A stretch of 64,000 nucleotides of DNA from the NCBI RefSeq assembly GCF_005434975.1, contig NZ_SKCJ01000002.1, positions 682,001 through 746,000 of the forward strand, written 5' to 3'. The first letter of the stretch is position 1. Every line of letters begins with the position of its first letter. The stretch is from Parerythrobacter lutipelagi (GTDB lineage: Bacteria > Pseudomonadota > Alphaproteobacteria > Sphingomonadales > Sphingomonadaceae). A program made the position numbers and the translations under genes. Of this stretch, positions 46,316 through 55,676 are shown in pieces. The notes below the pieces were generated by a model, which ran no database searches, was not told the origin of the DNA, and worked only from the letters and a program-made list of their open reading frames with translations.

Positions 46316-47260
46316 TCAGTCGATCCGGTCTCCGCAGTCCGGCGAATCCGGGTATTGCTGGCAATAGTCGCCGCCCGAAGTCGGGTTGGTCGGCTCTGTT
46401 GCGGTCGAGTTTGGATCGTCGTCGTTACCGCTCAGGATGATCGCACCGACTGCAATACCTGCCGCTACGCCCAAGACCGGCAGCAGGTCGTCCAGAAAGC
46501 CGCCCTTGTTCGCGCGCCATACGTTGTTCGAAATCAGATCCTGCACATTTGACAGGCCGGCGGGGGAGATCCGGAACGGTCCGATGGGTTCTGCTCCGGC
46601 ATAGGGCACATAGGCCGCCAGCGAAGGCTCATCGAGCGTAACCGTTTGCGTGGCGCCAGTAACATCGACTGCGCCCGGGGCGACATTGCCGACGGCGTTC
46701 GGGCCCGGACCGCGCAGGACGACGAACATCGCCGTGTCCTTGTCATGATCGGTGCCGCGCGGGATGCCTTCCTCTTCTTTGGCGAGATCGACCGCACGTC
46801 CACCGACAATGAAATCGACTGCGGTGCCGCGAATGCCGATAGAGCCCGATGGCGAGTTGAACTGGCCACCTGAGTTCTCTTCACGTTTCCCGGACATGAA
46901 GCGGAATGCGCCCTTGGCAATAGTGCTGGAAAAACTGCGCCCGCCATTGGGATCATAGACAAAGCGGTCGATCGTGAGGCGGGAATTGGACCCCATGGTC
47001 ATTGTCGAGCGGTCGAGCAGCAGCATCTGCAGCTTGCTTTTGCCGCCGGTGCGCATGGTGTCGCCCCAGCTGAGGCGCTGGCGGCGCTGGACCTTCTTGG
47101 GCTTGGTGACCGCCTTGTTGCTGAATTTGACATCGCCCGTGACAGTCGCTGCGATACCCACGCGGACCTGCTGCGATGCGGCGGGGCCGACGACAATGAA
47201 CAGGCCGGCAATCGCGGCCATCAGGAGCTTGAAGGACGTGAAGGTGTAATGCTTAGCCAT
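46316..47260 (-). CDS. FecR domain-containing exported protein
   Basis: A 314-aa protein with a signal peptide (LLMAAIAGLFIVVGPAASQQ), then a FecR-type beta domain (~35-160: GIAATVTGDVKFSN, GDTMRTGGKSKLQMLLLDRS). A C-terminal hydrophobic segment (LLPVLGVAAGIAVGAIILSG) near residue 275 could anchor it, followed by a Cys-containing tail. Unlike FecR of iron systems it has no cytoplasmic sigma-binding start. It lies 3 bases after a TPR gene and opposite a CHASE2 cyclase, suggesting a shared envelope-sensing role. Confidence 0.88.
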   Translation of the reverse strand: MAKHYTFTSFKLLMAAIAGLFIVVGPAASQQVRVGIAATVTGDVKFSNKAVTKPKKVQRRQRLSWGDTMRTGGKSKLQMLLLDRSTMTMGSNSRLTIDRFVYDPNGGRSFSSTIAKGAFRFMSGKREENSGGQFNSPSGSIGIRGTAVDFIVGGRAVDLAKEEEGIPRGTDHDKDTAMFVVLRGPGPNAVGNVAPGAVDVTGATQTVTLDEPSLAAYVPYAGAEPIGPFRISPAGLSNVQDLISNNVWRANKGGFLDDLLPVLGVAAGIAVGAIILSGNDDDPNSTATEPTNPTSGGDYCQQYPDSPDCGDRID

Positions 47261-47263
47261 TGA

Positions 47264-47638
47264 TCAGCCCTCCGCCTTCTGGAAGCCGCACTGCGCAAGC
47301 GCGTCGTTCCATTCTGCATCGGAATATTTCTTGCGCCGCAGCTTGTCGAACTCGACCGCTGCGCCCAGCGTATCGTCGATCCGGCACAGGAAAATCGCGT
47401 GGAGCAGCCGCGCTTCGTCGAATTTCGGGTGGACAGCGAGAACCCGCTCCAACGTCGCGATGGCATCGAGATATTCGCCGCGCGAGGCATAGTCGCGCGC
47501 CAGGAACATGCCGAGTTCCTTATCCTCGGCGGCATCGGACATGACGTCGAGCTCTTCGATCGTCTCGGCAGCCAGCGGCAAAGGCATGAATGACATTGCG
47601 GCAACGCAGATCGCTCCGCGCAGCATAAGTGAAGACAT
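47264..47638 (-). CDS. Small periplasmic TPR-like protein
   Basis: A 124-aa protein with a signal peptide (AICVAAMSFMPLPLAAE) and a helical mature part with tetratricopeptide-like pattern (FLARDYASRGEYLDAIATLERVLAVHPKFDEARLLHAIFLCRIDD). Two cysteines are present in the C-terminal half. GGGAGGTCGGGAAA precedes the ATG at 47638. Directly upstream of the FecR-domain gene in the same operon, it probably supports that protein. Confidence 0.8.
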   Translation of the reverse strand: MSSLMLRGAICVAAMSFMPLPLAAETIEELDVMSDAAEDKELGMFLARDYASRGEYLDAIATLERVLAVHPKFDEARLLHAIFLCRIDDTLGAAVEFDKLRRKKYSDAEWNDALAQCGFQKAEG

Positions 47639-47701
47639 TTTCCCGACCTCCCCGTCAGACGGCGAGCGTACCACGCAAGCTTGTCGCAGGGAAGGGCCGC
47701 G

Positions 47702-49843
47702 CTATTCGGGCGCGGGACCGTCGCTGCCTTCGCGCAATCCGATGACATAGTCGGTCAATGCGTCGATCTCTTCGTCTTCCAGCACGCCCGCCCATGGCGG
47801 CATGGCCTCGGACATGCCGACCGCCGCGCCGCCGCCGACCAGCGCCTGGCGGATGAGCGGGCGGGGACGGTTGGCGAAATCGGCACTGAGGAAATTCGTT
47901 GGCGCCGCTCCGAGTGCCTTGGTCAGCATTTCCGCATCGGGGCCGTCACCGCGCCCCTGCTCGCCATGGCAGCGGGCACAATTGGTCACAAAGCTTTCAT
48001 GGATTTCTTTTTCGGTCATGGCGACCTGCGCAGCTGCCGCTGCTTCTCCGCCGCCGCCGATGGAGGAACCCGCGCCGCCATCCTTGCGGACCAGTTCGAC
48101 GATCGCTCCGTTGGGCGAATTGGAAGAACCCATCACGGTGATAAGGATCCTGTCGTCGGGGGCCTGGATGATCGAGGTGAAGCCGCGCTGAGCGTATTTG
48201 TCCGCCTGACCCAGCGTTTCCACGGTTTCGACCTGTTCGCCGGTGGCGGGGATCGCCCAGAACTTGCCGGAGTAATTGTCCCCGAAGATGTACTTGCCTT
48301 CGAGCGATGGCCAGCGCGATCCGCGATACACCAGCCCGCCGATGATCGAGCGATCATAAGCGGTGTGGCGATAGGTGTAGACCGGGCCGGTTTCCTTGCC
48401 GATCACAGTGCCGGGCCTGGCCACATCGGTCGGTTCGCGCCCTTCGACGAAGGGGAACTGGTAATTGTTGCCGGCAGCGATCAGATTGACCTCTTCCCAT
48501 ACGGTCGAGCCGACATCGCCGGCCCAGATATTGCCTGTGCTCTTGTCGAACGCAAAGCGGAACGGATTGCGCAGGCCGATGGCAAAGAATTCACCCAGCG
48601 CATCGCCATTGTCCGCGAACGGATTGTCGAGCGGAATGTAATAGCCCTGCGTCGTACCGTTCTGCGGTTGGCGGGCGATCGGGCGCGAAATTGCGCCGCC
48701 CTGCTGCATCACGTCGATCCGCAGCACCCCGCCGGTCAGCGTCGTGTCGATCGTTTGCTGTTTGTCCGGCATGTCCATCTCGCCGAGCGAGAGGTAGAGC
48801 ATGTCGTCGGGGCCAAATTCGACATGGCCGCCGTTGTGATATTGCGACGGCGGACGGCCGACGGCGATAAGGTTCTGCTGCGATGCGAGAATGTCTTGCG
48901 CCGATCCGGCCGCAAGGTCGAAACGCGCCAGATAATTGGTCTGCGCGTCGGCCGTGTAGCTGGTGAAATAGAGGTATACGAAGCGCGCGCTGCCGTCCTC
49001 CTGCGTATAGCGAGGATCGAAATCGAAGCCCATTGCGCCGTTTTCCAGATTGACCTCGCCAACCTGAGCGGAGAAATCGACCAGCAGTTCCTTCGTGCCG
49101 TCATCCGGGTAGCCGATCCGGTAGAGGCGTCCGGCGCGCTCAAGCACCAGCATGCGGTTGCTTGCGCCCGGTTCCATCCGGATCATGATCGGCTGGAGCA
49201 GCTGGGTCTTCGTGTTGACCGGCACGGTAATCCAGTCGCCATCGACCGAGACATTCTGGCGCACGCGGAACTCTGCGACCGCGTCACGAAATTCCTGGCT
49301 TTTGACATAGGCTGCTGCAGCGCCCAGCGGGGCAAGCGTGATGAGTATGGCGAGCCACGCCAATGGTTTGCGCAACAGCCCGAACAGCGCCTTGGCGAAA
49401 GCGCCCAGCCTGCCGGTGAAGTTGCTGCGGCCCGCAACATCGCTGTCCTTGCCCAGCGCGGCATAGCCGAGGCCGAACAGCGCCACACCGATGGCAAAAG
49501 CGCCGACCAGCAATTGGTGCGGAAACACACTGGAGCTGAGCAGGAACAGGGCCAGCGATCCCGCGCCCCATGCTGCCCCCCAGGCATAGACCTGCGTCGC
49601 GGCGCGCTCGGCCGATGCGAACAATGGTGCCGGACGGAAAAAGGCCAGCGCAGTGAAAATCACCAGGCTGGCAGACAGAACATAGATCCCGGTGGTGACC
49701 AGATTGCCGGTGGACAGTTCGACCGAAGGCAGTGGGAGCACCAGCCTGATCAGCGTGTGGAGGATGTCGCCCGCCAGATATCCTGCAATCAGCGAGACCG
49801 CGACGATCCCGAGACTGACGAAAACACTGGAAAATTTATCCAT
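47702..49843 (-). CDS. Membrane-anchored glucose/sorbosone dehydrogenase-like protein fused to cytochrome c
   Basis: A 713-aa protein. About four to five N-terminal membrane helices (residues ~8-180) are followed by a six-bladed propeller of the PQQ-dependent glucose/sorbosone dehydrogenase type (~210-590: HNGGHVEFGPDDMLYLSLGE, GLRNPFRFAFD, GDVGSTVWEEVN). A C-terminal cytochrome c domain (~615-705) has haem motif CARCH and a later PPWAG likely near the Met ligand. Electrons from a sugar-like donor would pass to the attached haem in the periplasm. The start at 49843 has AAGGGAAG upstream. Cofactor and substrate are inferred from family. Confidence 0.88.
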   Translation of the reverse strand: MDKFSSVFVSLGIVAVSLIAGYLAGDILHTLIRLVLPLPSVELSTGNLVTTGIYVLSASLVIFTALAFFRPAPLFASAERAATQVYAWGAAWGAGSLALFLLSSSVFPHQLLVGAFAIGVALFGLGYAALGKDSDVAGRSNFTGRLGAFAKALFGLLRKPLAWLAILITLAPLGAAAAYVKSQEFRDAVAEFRVRQNVSVDGDWITVPVNTKTQLLQPIMIRMEPGASNRMLVLERAGRLYRIGYPDDGTKELLVDFSAQVGEVNLENGAMGFDFDPRYTQEDGSARFVYLYFTSYTADAQTNYLARFDLAAGSAQDILASQQNLIAVGRPPSQYHNGGHVEFGPDDMLYLSLGEMDMPDKQQTIDTTLTGGVLRIDVMQQGGAISRPIARQPQNGTTQGYYIPLDNPFADNGDALGEFFAIGLRNPFRFAFDKSTGNIWAGDVGSTVWEEVNLIAAGNNYQFPFVEGREPTDVARPGTVIGKETGPVYTYRHTAYDRSIIGGLVYRGSRWPSLEGKYIFGDNYSGKFWAIPATGEQVETVETLGQADKYAQRGFTSIIQAPDDRILITVMGSSNSPNGAIVELVRKDGGAGSSIGGGGEAAAAAQVAMTEKEIHESFVTNCARCHGEQGRGDGPDAEMLTKALGAAPTNFLSADFANRPRPLIRQALVGGGAAVGMSEAMPPWAGVLEDEEIDALTDYVIGLREGSDGPAPE

Positions 49844-49961
49844 GGCCCTACGCTTCCCTTGTTTTTTGGCGCGGATACAGGTTTTGGGCGTGGCTGCGAA
49901 CCGGGCGCGGTCGGTAATGCCCAAAAAGATTAGCGCTCTTTGTGGGCCGAGGAATTGAAAA

Positions 49962-51839
49962 ATGACTACCAGATCAAGATTTTACATCTGCGGAGCCAGC
50001 TCGGTCGCGATTGCTGCGGTCAGCTGGCCTGCCGCAGCACTGGCGCAGGAGGAGGACGCGCCAATCGTCGTCACCGCTACGATCGATGATCCGGCACAGA
50101 CAGACACGGCACCGCCAGCCGCGCTTGACCGGCAGGCGATCGAAACGCTGGCTCCGGTCTCGGTCACTGGCCGGCTGAGCCTCGTGCCGGGCGTGTTCGC
50201 GTTCGAGAAAGGCGGGCCGGGCGGGGGCAGCTATGTTTCAATTCGCGGCGGCGAGCCCAATTTCGCGCCGGTCACGATCAACGGCGTGCGGGTCGATGAT
50301 CCGCTCAATTCGTCTGGCGGCGGGTTCGATTTCACCCGGCTCGATCCGAAACTGGTGGAGAGGCTCGCGATCCTTCGCGGCCCGCGCTCGACCGTCTACG
50401 GGGCGGATGCCCTGTCCGGTATCGTCGCAGTGGAACTCGGCGCACCGCAAGGCAGCTCTGTCGGAGGCTTTGCCGGGCTAGGCACAGAGGGCCGCTATGA
50501 AGTGGGCGCTCATGCGGCGTTTGCCGGCGTTACCGTAGCGGCAAGCCATACCGATACCGACGATCTCTATTCCGGGACGCGGCTCAGGCGGGACAACGCC
50601 ATGATGCTGGTTTCGCCCGATCTCGGCCCCGAATTGTCGCTTGATCTGGTGGCATTTTACGGCGCGAGCGAAAGCCTTGGCTTTCCCGAGGACAGCGGAG
50701 GGCCGCGGCTGGCGGTACTGCCCGATCCCGAGGCGCGCGAAGGACGGCAGTTCGTGATTGGCGGGGCCTTTGCTGCGCAGGCAAGCGAAGACGTGACGCT
50801 GCAGCTGCGCGGGTCTTACGCCCGCAGCGATTTCGAGAGCAGCAATCCGGGCATTGCCCCCGGAGTGCTCGATGGAGTGCCGCCGATCATCACGGACAGC
50901 GCGTTCGAGCGGGTCGATACGGCAGCAAGCGCAACATGGCGGCCGCTCGACAATATCCAGCTCGAAGCCGGGGCATCCTTTGTGCATGAAACGGGCACCA
51001 GTGTGGGCGAGATCGATTTCGGCTTCGCCATTCCCACCGAATTCACCCTCTCGCGCGATATGCCGGGCATCTTCGCCATCGCCACGCTTGGCCCGGACGG
51101 CGGGGTCCAGGCGACTGCAGCGGCCCGGATCGATTGGCCCGAAGGCGGCAAGGCGCGTCTGAGCCCGCGGCTGGGTGTGTCCGCGCCGGTGACACAGAAC
51201 GTGGAATTTTTCGCCCGCTACGCCGAAGGGTTCAAACGGCCGAGCTTGTTCGCGCTCGGCTATCCGCTGATTGCCAACCCCGATCTGGAGGATGAGCGCA
51301 GCACGGTCTACGATGCGGGCGTGGCGCTGAAGTCGGCTGACGAGGCGTGGCGCGGTTCGCTCACCCTGTTTCGGGCCGAGTACAGCAATCTGATCGATTT
51401 CGATCCCAACCTGTTCACCAATGTAAACCGCTCCCGCGTCAATGCAGAGGGGGTAGAGCTGGCGGTTTCCGGGGCCGCTGGACCGGTTTCCGTTGAAGGG
51501 GCCATCACCCACCAGACAAGCGAATCGCGCGATGGTGCATTGCTGCGGTTCCGGCCTGAATGGACCGGGCGCGTGCTCGCAGGCTGGGCAGTGAGCGAGA
51601 CCCTGCGTCTTGCCGTCGATGCGGAGATTGTCGGTGCGTTCAACGATTCATCAGTTCCGACCGGTTTCGTCCGCAATTCCGGCTACGAGACCATCGGCGC
51701 AGAAATCCGTTGGGATGCGAGCGAAGCGATCACCGTAACCGGCAGCGTGCGCAATCTGTTCGACGCGGATTTCGAGCGCACGGTAGGGTTCGCAGAGCCC
51801 GGCACCAACGCTTTCCTGTCCGTGCGGGCCCGCTACTGA
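49962..51839 (+). CDS. TonB-dependent outer membrane receptor
   Basis: A 625-aa outer membrane transporter. Signal peptide (IAAVSWPAAALAQEE), a TonB-box-like APIVVTAT at the mature N-terminus, a plug domain (~35-155: SIRGGEPNFAPVTINGVRVDD, VERLAILRGPRSTVYGADALSGIVAV) and a 22-strand-type barrel ending NAFLSVRARY with a terminal aromatic. GAGGAATTG precedes the ATG. The substrate (siderophore, vitamin B12 or glycan) is not evident; the barrel is short, closer to the BtuB group. Confidence 0.92.
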   Translation: MTTRSRFYICGASSVAIAAVSWPAAALAQEEDAPIVVTATIDDPAQTDTAPPAALDRQAIETLAPVSVTGRLSLVPGVFAFEKGGPGGGSYVSIRGGEPNFAPVTINGVRVDDPLNSSGGGFDFTRLDPKLVERLAILRGPRSTVYGADALSGIVAVELGAPQGSSVGGFAGLGTEGRYEVGAHAAFAGVTVAASHTDTDDLYSGTRLRRDNAMMLVSPDLGPELSLDLVAFYGASESLGFPEDSGGPRLAVLPDPEAREGRQFVIGGAFAAQASEDVTLQLRGSYARSDFESSNPGIAPGVLDGVPPIITDSAFERVDTAASATWRPLDNIQLEAGASFVHETGTSVGEIDFGFAIPTEFTLSRDMPGIFAIATLGPDGGVQATAAARIDWPEGGKARLSPRLGVSAPVTQNVEFFARYAEGFKRPSLFALGYPLIANPDLEDERSTVYDAGVALKSADEAWRGSLTLFRAEYSNLIDFDPNLFTNVNRSRVNAEGVELAVSGAAGPVSVEGAITHQTSESRDGALLRFRPEWTGRVLAGWAVSETLRLAVDAEIVGAFNDSSVPTGFVRNSGYETIGAEIRWDASEAITVTGSVRNLFDADFERTVGFAEPGTNAFLSVRARY

Positions 51840-51848
51840 AACTGCGGT

Positions 51849-53114
51849 TCAGGGGCGGGTCTGGCCGCTGCCGTGTACGAGGTATTTGAAGCTCGTCAGC
51901 TGCTCCAGCCCGACCGGACCGCGCGCGTGCATTTTGCCGGTCGCGATGCCGATTTCGGCGCCCATGCCAAACTCGCCGCCATCGGCGAACTGAGTCGAGG
52001 CATTGTGCATCACGATGGCGCTGTCGATGGCGGTCATGAAGCGGCGTGCCGCGTCATCATCTTCCGTCATGATCGCATCGGTGTGATGCGAGCTGTGGCT
52101 TTCGACCCATGCAATCGCTTCGTCCAGCCCGCCGACGATTTTTACTGAAGCCGTCGAGTCGAGATATTCCGTGCTCCAATCGTCATCGCTGGCGGGTTTG
52201 AGCCGCGCATCGATGGCGACCGCGTCGCTGTCACCGCGCAATTCGCACTCTTCGGCCATCGCTTCAGCGAGCAAGGGTATGAATTCCTTCGCCACCGCGC
52301 GGTCGACCACGATGCTCTCCGTCGCACCGCAAACGCCGGTACGGCGCAGCTTCGCGTTGCAGATCACATCGGCGGCTTTGGCGAGGTCGGCTTTTTCGTG
52401 GACATAGGAATGGCAGTTGCCGTCGAGATGCAGCAGCGTCGGCACGCTCGCCTGGTCGCGCACCAGTTCGACCAGGCCGCGCCCGCCACGCGGGATCACC
52501 AGATCGATATACTGATCCGCCTTTAGCAATGCGGCAACCGCGTCGCGACTGGTGGTCTGCACGGTCTGGACGGCGTCTTCCGGCAGTCCCGCTGCCTTGA
52601 GGCCTGCGCGCATGCAGGCGACAATCTCGCGCGTGGAATGGCGGCTTTCGCTGCCGCCGCGCAGGATGATCGCATTGCCGCTCTTGAGGCAAAGCGCGCT
52701 CGCGTCGGCGCCGACATTGGGGCGCGATTCATAGATCATTCCGATGACCCCGATCGGCACGGCTACCCTTTCGATCCTGAGGCCGTTGGGCCGATCGAAT
52801 TGTGCGAGCAAGCGGCCGACCGGGTCGGGCAGCTCGGCAATCTGCTCCAGCGCGGTGGCCATACCCTCGATCCGGTCATCAGTCAGGCGCAGCCGGTCGA
52901 TAAAGCTTTCAGGCTTCTTGCCCTCGACACTGGCGACATCCTCGGCATTGGCGTCGAGCAGCACCGGGCTTGCCTTGCGCAGTGCGTTCGCGGCTTCGCG
53001 CAGGGCGAGGTTCTTTGCCTCGGTGCTCGCAGCGTTGAGGCCGCGCGCGGCTTCTCGCGCACGTTCGCCCAGCTGGCGGATATGGATCGTCGGGTCGAGG
53101 GTCTGCTCGTTCAT
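51849..53114 (-). CDS. proA: Gamma-glutamyl phosphate reductase
   Basis: Second step of proline synthesis, NADPH-dependent reduction of glutamyl-5-phosphate; 421 aa, cytoplasmic. It has [16 protein letters not shown] and the catalytic cysteine in [10 protein letters not shown], followed by [21 protein letters not shown] near the C-terminus. Full length. It is divergent from proB across a 181-base gap, instead of forming the usual proBA operon. Confidence 0.97.
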   Translation of the reverse strand: MNEQTLDPTIHIRQLGERAREAARGLNAASTEAKNLALREAANALRKASPVLLDANAEDVASVEGKKPESFIDRLRLTDDRIEGMATALEQIAELPDPVGRLLAQFDRPNGLRIERVAVPIGVIGMIYESRPNVGADASALCLKSGNAIILRGGSESRHSTREIVACMRAGLKAAGLPEDAVQTVQTTSRDAVAALLKADQYIDLVIPRGGRGLVELVRDQASVPTLLHLDGNCHSYVHEKADLAKAADVICNAKLRRTGVCGATESIVVDRAVAKEFIPLLAEAMAEECELRGDSDAVAIDARLKPASDDDWSTEYLDSTASVKIVGGLDEAIAWVESHSSHHTDAIMTEDDDAARRFMTAIDSAIVMHNASTQFADGGEFGMGAEIGIATGKMHARGPVGLEQLTSFKYLVHGSGQTRP

Positions 53115-53293
53115 CGGTTTCCTTCAGTATTCGCTTGTCTGCTGCCGGTTGGGCGCCATGTTCCGGCCCGACCTAGGACGTGCAAAGTGGCGCGCAACCC
53201 CCGAGTTTCTCGGAACTGCGCGCGCACGTCATTCATTCGACTAACGAACCGAGGCGGAAATGTTTCCGTATGACCAAGATCCATGAAGGTGAC

Positions 53294-53323
53294 CTTTGCC
53301 CCCCAAGACTTTGCCCCCCAAGA
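53294..53323 (+). repeat. Perfect 15-bp tandem duplication at the proB start
   Basis: CTTTGCCCCCCAAGA occurs twice back to back (53294-53308 and 53309-53323). Each copy carries a TTG that can serve as the proB start, and each has a run of six C. The duplication is in frame. Confidence 0.9.
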
Positions 53324-54555
53324 AGATTCAGCCGACCGTTAAGCCGATAACGCAGCCAGCTCCGAAATCGAGGGTAAAGAAGAAGAGAGTTGTCATCAAA
53401 ATCGGATCGGCGCTGCTTGCCAATACCGATCTGCTGACACCGCGCTTTGGATTTCTGCAAAGGCTGCTGGAGGACGTCGCCCGGCTGCGGGCCGACGGCT
53501 ACGAAGTGATCCTTTGCTCAAGCGGTTCGGTTGCGCTTGGCATGCGCATTGTCGGGGTGGAGCCGGAGACTGCCGGACTGACCGACAAGCAAGCCGCTGC
53601 CGCTTGCGGCATGCCGCTGCTGCTCAACGCGTACAGGCAGGTCGGATACGAGTTCGGGTTCGAGATCGCACAGATCCTGCTGACACTGGGCGATTTCGAA
53701 GATCACCGCCGGTTCCTGAACACTAAGAATACCGTCCACCGGCTGCTGCAGGCGAACATCATTCCCATCGTGAACGAGAATGACACGATCACCACCGAAG
53801 AGATCCGCGTCGGCGATAATGACCGGCTCGCGGCGAAAATCGCGCAGATGGTGCAGGCCGACCACTTCGTGATTCTGACCGGCGTAGAAGGGCTGTTCGA
53901 CCGCGATCCGGATGATCCCGAGGCGCGGCTGGTCGAAGAGGTCAGCGATGTCAGCCAGTATCTTGAAGCAACCACCGGCACCAGTTCGCTCGGTACCGGA
54001 GGCATGCTGACCAAGCTGCAGGCGGCCAATATGGCGCAGAATTCAGGCTGCACGACATGGATTGCCGAGGGCGATGTCGATGCGCCGATATCCTCCGTCC
54101 TTTCCGGTGAGCGGCGCTGCACCAAATGCCTGCCCAATCCCAACCCCATGTCGGTGTGGGACAGCTGGCTGGCCGACCGGCTGCAAATGGCCGGCCATTT
54201 GGTCGTGACCGATGACGCGTGCGCAAGGCTGGGCGGAGATGAGCCAATTCACCGCAGTGATGTGGTTTCTATGGACGGCGACTATTCCCGCGGCGACGTG
54301 CTGCATATCTATGACAACGAGGGTGTCGAACGCGCGCGGGGCCTGACCGATTTCACGTCGGAAGAAACCCGCGTGATGATCAGCAATCCCGATATTCCGG
54401 CGGACCAGTTGCTTGGGTACAAGACCCATGCCGAGATCATCCGCTCGAACAATCTGGTGACACTGGAGACACATCACCTGCCGTGGGGAACGCCGGAAGA
54501 AACGGGGCAGCGCCGGACCTATCCGGTCGAAGACAATCCTCTCGGCGAAGGGTGA
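53296..54555 (+). CDS. proB: Glutamate 5-kinase
   Basis: First step of proline synthesis, ATP-dependent phosphorylation of glutamate; usually feedback-inhibited by proline. The amino acid kinase domain has VVIKIGSALLAN, CSSGSVALGM and NENDTITTEE plus NDRLAAKIA; the C-terminal PUA-like domain ends near residue 400. At 419 aa it is longer than the ~370 of E. coli, because of a Pro/Lys-rich N-terminal stretch of about 30 residues. The start is TTG at 53296 after GAAGGTG; the second TTG at 53311 in the tandem repeat could serve equally. Confidence 0.93.
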   Translation: MPPKTLPPKKIQPTVKPITQPAPKSRVKKKRVVIKIGSALLANTDLLTPRFGFLQRLLEDVARLRADGYEVILCSSGSVALGMRIVGVEPETAGLTDKQAAAACGMPLLLNAYRQVGYEFGFEIAQILLTLGDFEDHRRFLNTKNTVHRLLQANIIPIVNENDTITTEEIRVGDNDRLAAKIAQMVQADHFVILTGVEGLFDRDPDDPEARLVEEVSDVSQYLEATTGTSSLGTGGMLTKLQAANMAQNSGCTTWIAEGDVDAPISSVLSGERRCTKCLPNPNPMSVWDSWLADRLQMAGHLVVTDDACARLGGDEPIHRSDVVSMDGDYSRGDVLHIYDNEGVERARGLTDFTSEETRVMISNPDIPADQLLGYKTHAEIIRSNNLVTLETHHLPWGTPEETGQRRTYPVEDNPLGEG

Positions 54556-54602
54556 CAGCGCCCGGGTCGCAAACAGGCCCACATATTCCGCTGCAACTTC
54601 AC

Positions 54603-54630
54603 TTGGCGTTCAGCGAGGGCGCGGTTATAG
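54603..54630 (+). promoter_or_regulatory. Candidate promoter of bamD
   Basis: TTGGCG (54603-54608) and TTATAG (54625-54630) are 16 bases apart. Transcription from here would begin only a few bases before the ATG at 54640, implying a very short leader. By-eye match only. Confidence 0.25.
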
Positions 54631-54639
54631 GCTTCGTCC

Positions 54640-55443
54640 ATGACCAAGCATCTGCGTGTTTCGCCCAAGACCGTCCTGCTCGGCGCTGTTTGCGCCTCGA
54701 CCCTGCTGCTTTCGGCCTGTGCCGGTGGCGGAAGCGGCCCGAAGGATACAGCCTATGTCGCGCGCGATGTGGAATCGCTCTACGCAGAGGCCAAGCGTCG
54801 GCTCGATCAGGGCAATGCTCCGCTCGCTGCCGCGCTGTTTGACGAGACCGAGCGTCAGCACCCTTATTCACCATGGGCGCGCCGGGCGCAGCTGATGAGC
54901 TCGTTCAGCTATTACGTGGCGCGCGATTATAACAAGTCGATCCAGAGCGCTCAGCGCTTCCTGTCTATCCATCCGGGCAACAAGGATGCGCCTTACGCCT
55001 ATTACCTGATCGCGCTCAGCTATTACGAGCAGATCAGCGATGTGACGCGTGACCAGAAGATCACCGAACAGGCGCTGGTCGCGCTGACGGAAGTCAATCG
55101 CCGGTTCCCGCAGAGCGAGTATGCCGCCGATGCGCGGCTCAAGCTCGACTTGGTCAACGATCACCTGGCAGGCAAGGACATGGAGATCGGGCGGTATTAC
55201 CAGCGCTCCGGCCGCTGGCTCGCCGCGCAGATCCGCTTCCAGAACGTGGTCGATACCTATCAGACCACCAGCCACGCGCCCGAAGCGCTTTACCGGCTGG
55301 TCGAGTCGAGCCTAGCGCTCGGGGTTCCGCAGGAAGCGCAGAAATATGCCGCTGTGCTTGGCTCGAACTATCCGGGCAACGAGTGGTACGAACGCGCCTA
55401 TGAACTGATGCAGGACAAGGCGCCGGGCGTCACGGCCAGCTGA
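54640..55443 (+). CDS. bamD: Outer membrane protein assembly factor BamD
   Basis: Essential lipoprotein of the BAM complex that inserts beta-barrel proteins into the outer membrane; 267 aa. Lipobox LLLSACAG, then five TPR-type helical repeats (SLYAEAKRRLDQGNAPLAAALFDETERQHPYS, AYYLIALSYYEQI, IGRYYQRSGRWLAAQIRFQNVVD, ALYRLVESSLALG). Standard length. In many alphaproteobacteria recN and ligA follow; here they do too, but with other genes between. Confidence 0.96.
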   Translation: MTKHLRVSPKTVLLGAVCASTLLLSACAGGGSGPKDTAYVARDVESLYAEAKRRLDQGNAPLAAALFDETERQHPYSPWARRAQLMSSFSYYVARDYNKSIQSAQRFLSIHPGNKDAPYAYYLIALSYYEQISDVTRDQKITEQALVALTEVNRRFPQSEYAADARLKLDLVNDHLAGKDMEIGRYYQRSGRWLAAQIRFQNVVDTYQTTSHAPEALYRLVESSLALGVPQEAQKYAAVLGSNYPGNEWYERAYELMQDKAPGVTAS

Positions 55444-55570
55444 GGCACCGGCGCGGCAACACGCAACGGAAAATTTGTCCCGCTCGGGAACCCTGCCAGC
55501 TCTGGTGAATTGAGGTGGTGCGGGCCGGGCCCCTCTGGCAGATTGGTGCAAGCCATCTGTGATGTCGGAC

Positions 55571-55648
55571 CGCATCGGATTACCGATGCGTGGCTGGCGG
55601 GGCTGACCCCATTCCCTCCCTTCCTCGCGGCACCATCGGTAGTCCGAT
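55571..55648 (+). repeat. Two hairpins in the leader of the YdcH-like gene
   Basis: CGCATCGG-ATTA-CCGATGCG (55571-55590) is a perfect 8-bp stem, and ATCGG-TAGT-CCGAT (55635-55648) a smaller one, in the 233-base gap after bamD. No T-tract follows either. They would sit in the 5' leader of the downstream gene if transcribed from upstream. Nothing else was found in this gap. Confidence 0.5.
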
Positions 55649-55676
55649 CGTTTCAATCTCTTTTGAGGAGACTGTC

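Noticed and set aside
46316-47260. FecR-domain gene as an iron-uptake anti-sigma factor
   Set aside because: No sigma factor gene is adjacent and the protein starts with a cleavable-type signal rather than a cytoplasmic sigma-binding part.
47681-49933. Long plus-strand open frame opposite the sugar dehydrogenase-cytochrome gene
   Set aside because: It is the antisense shadow of a gene with clear signal, propeller and haem motifs; its own translation is low-complexity and matches nothing.
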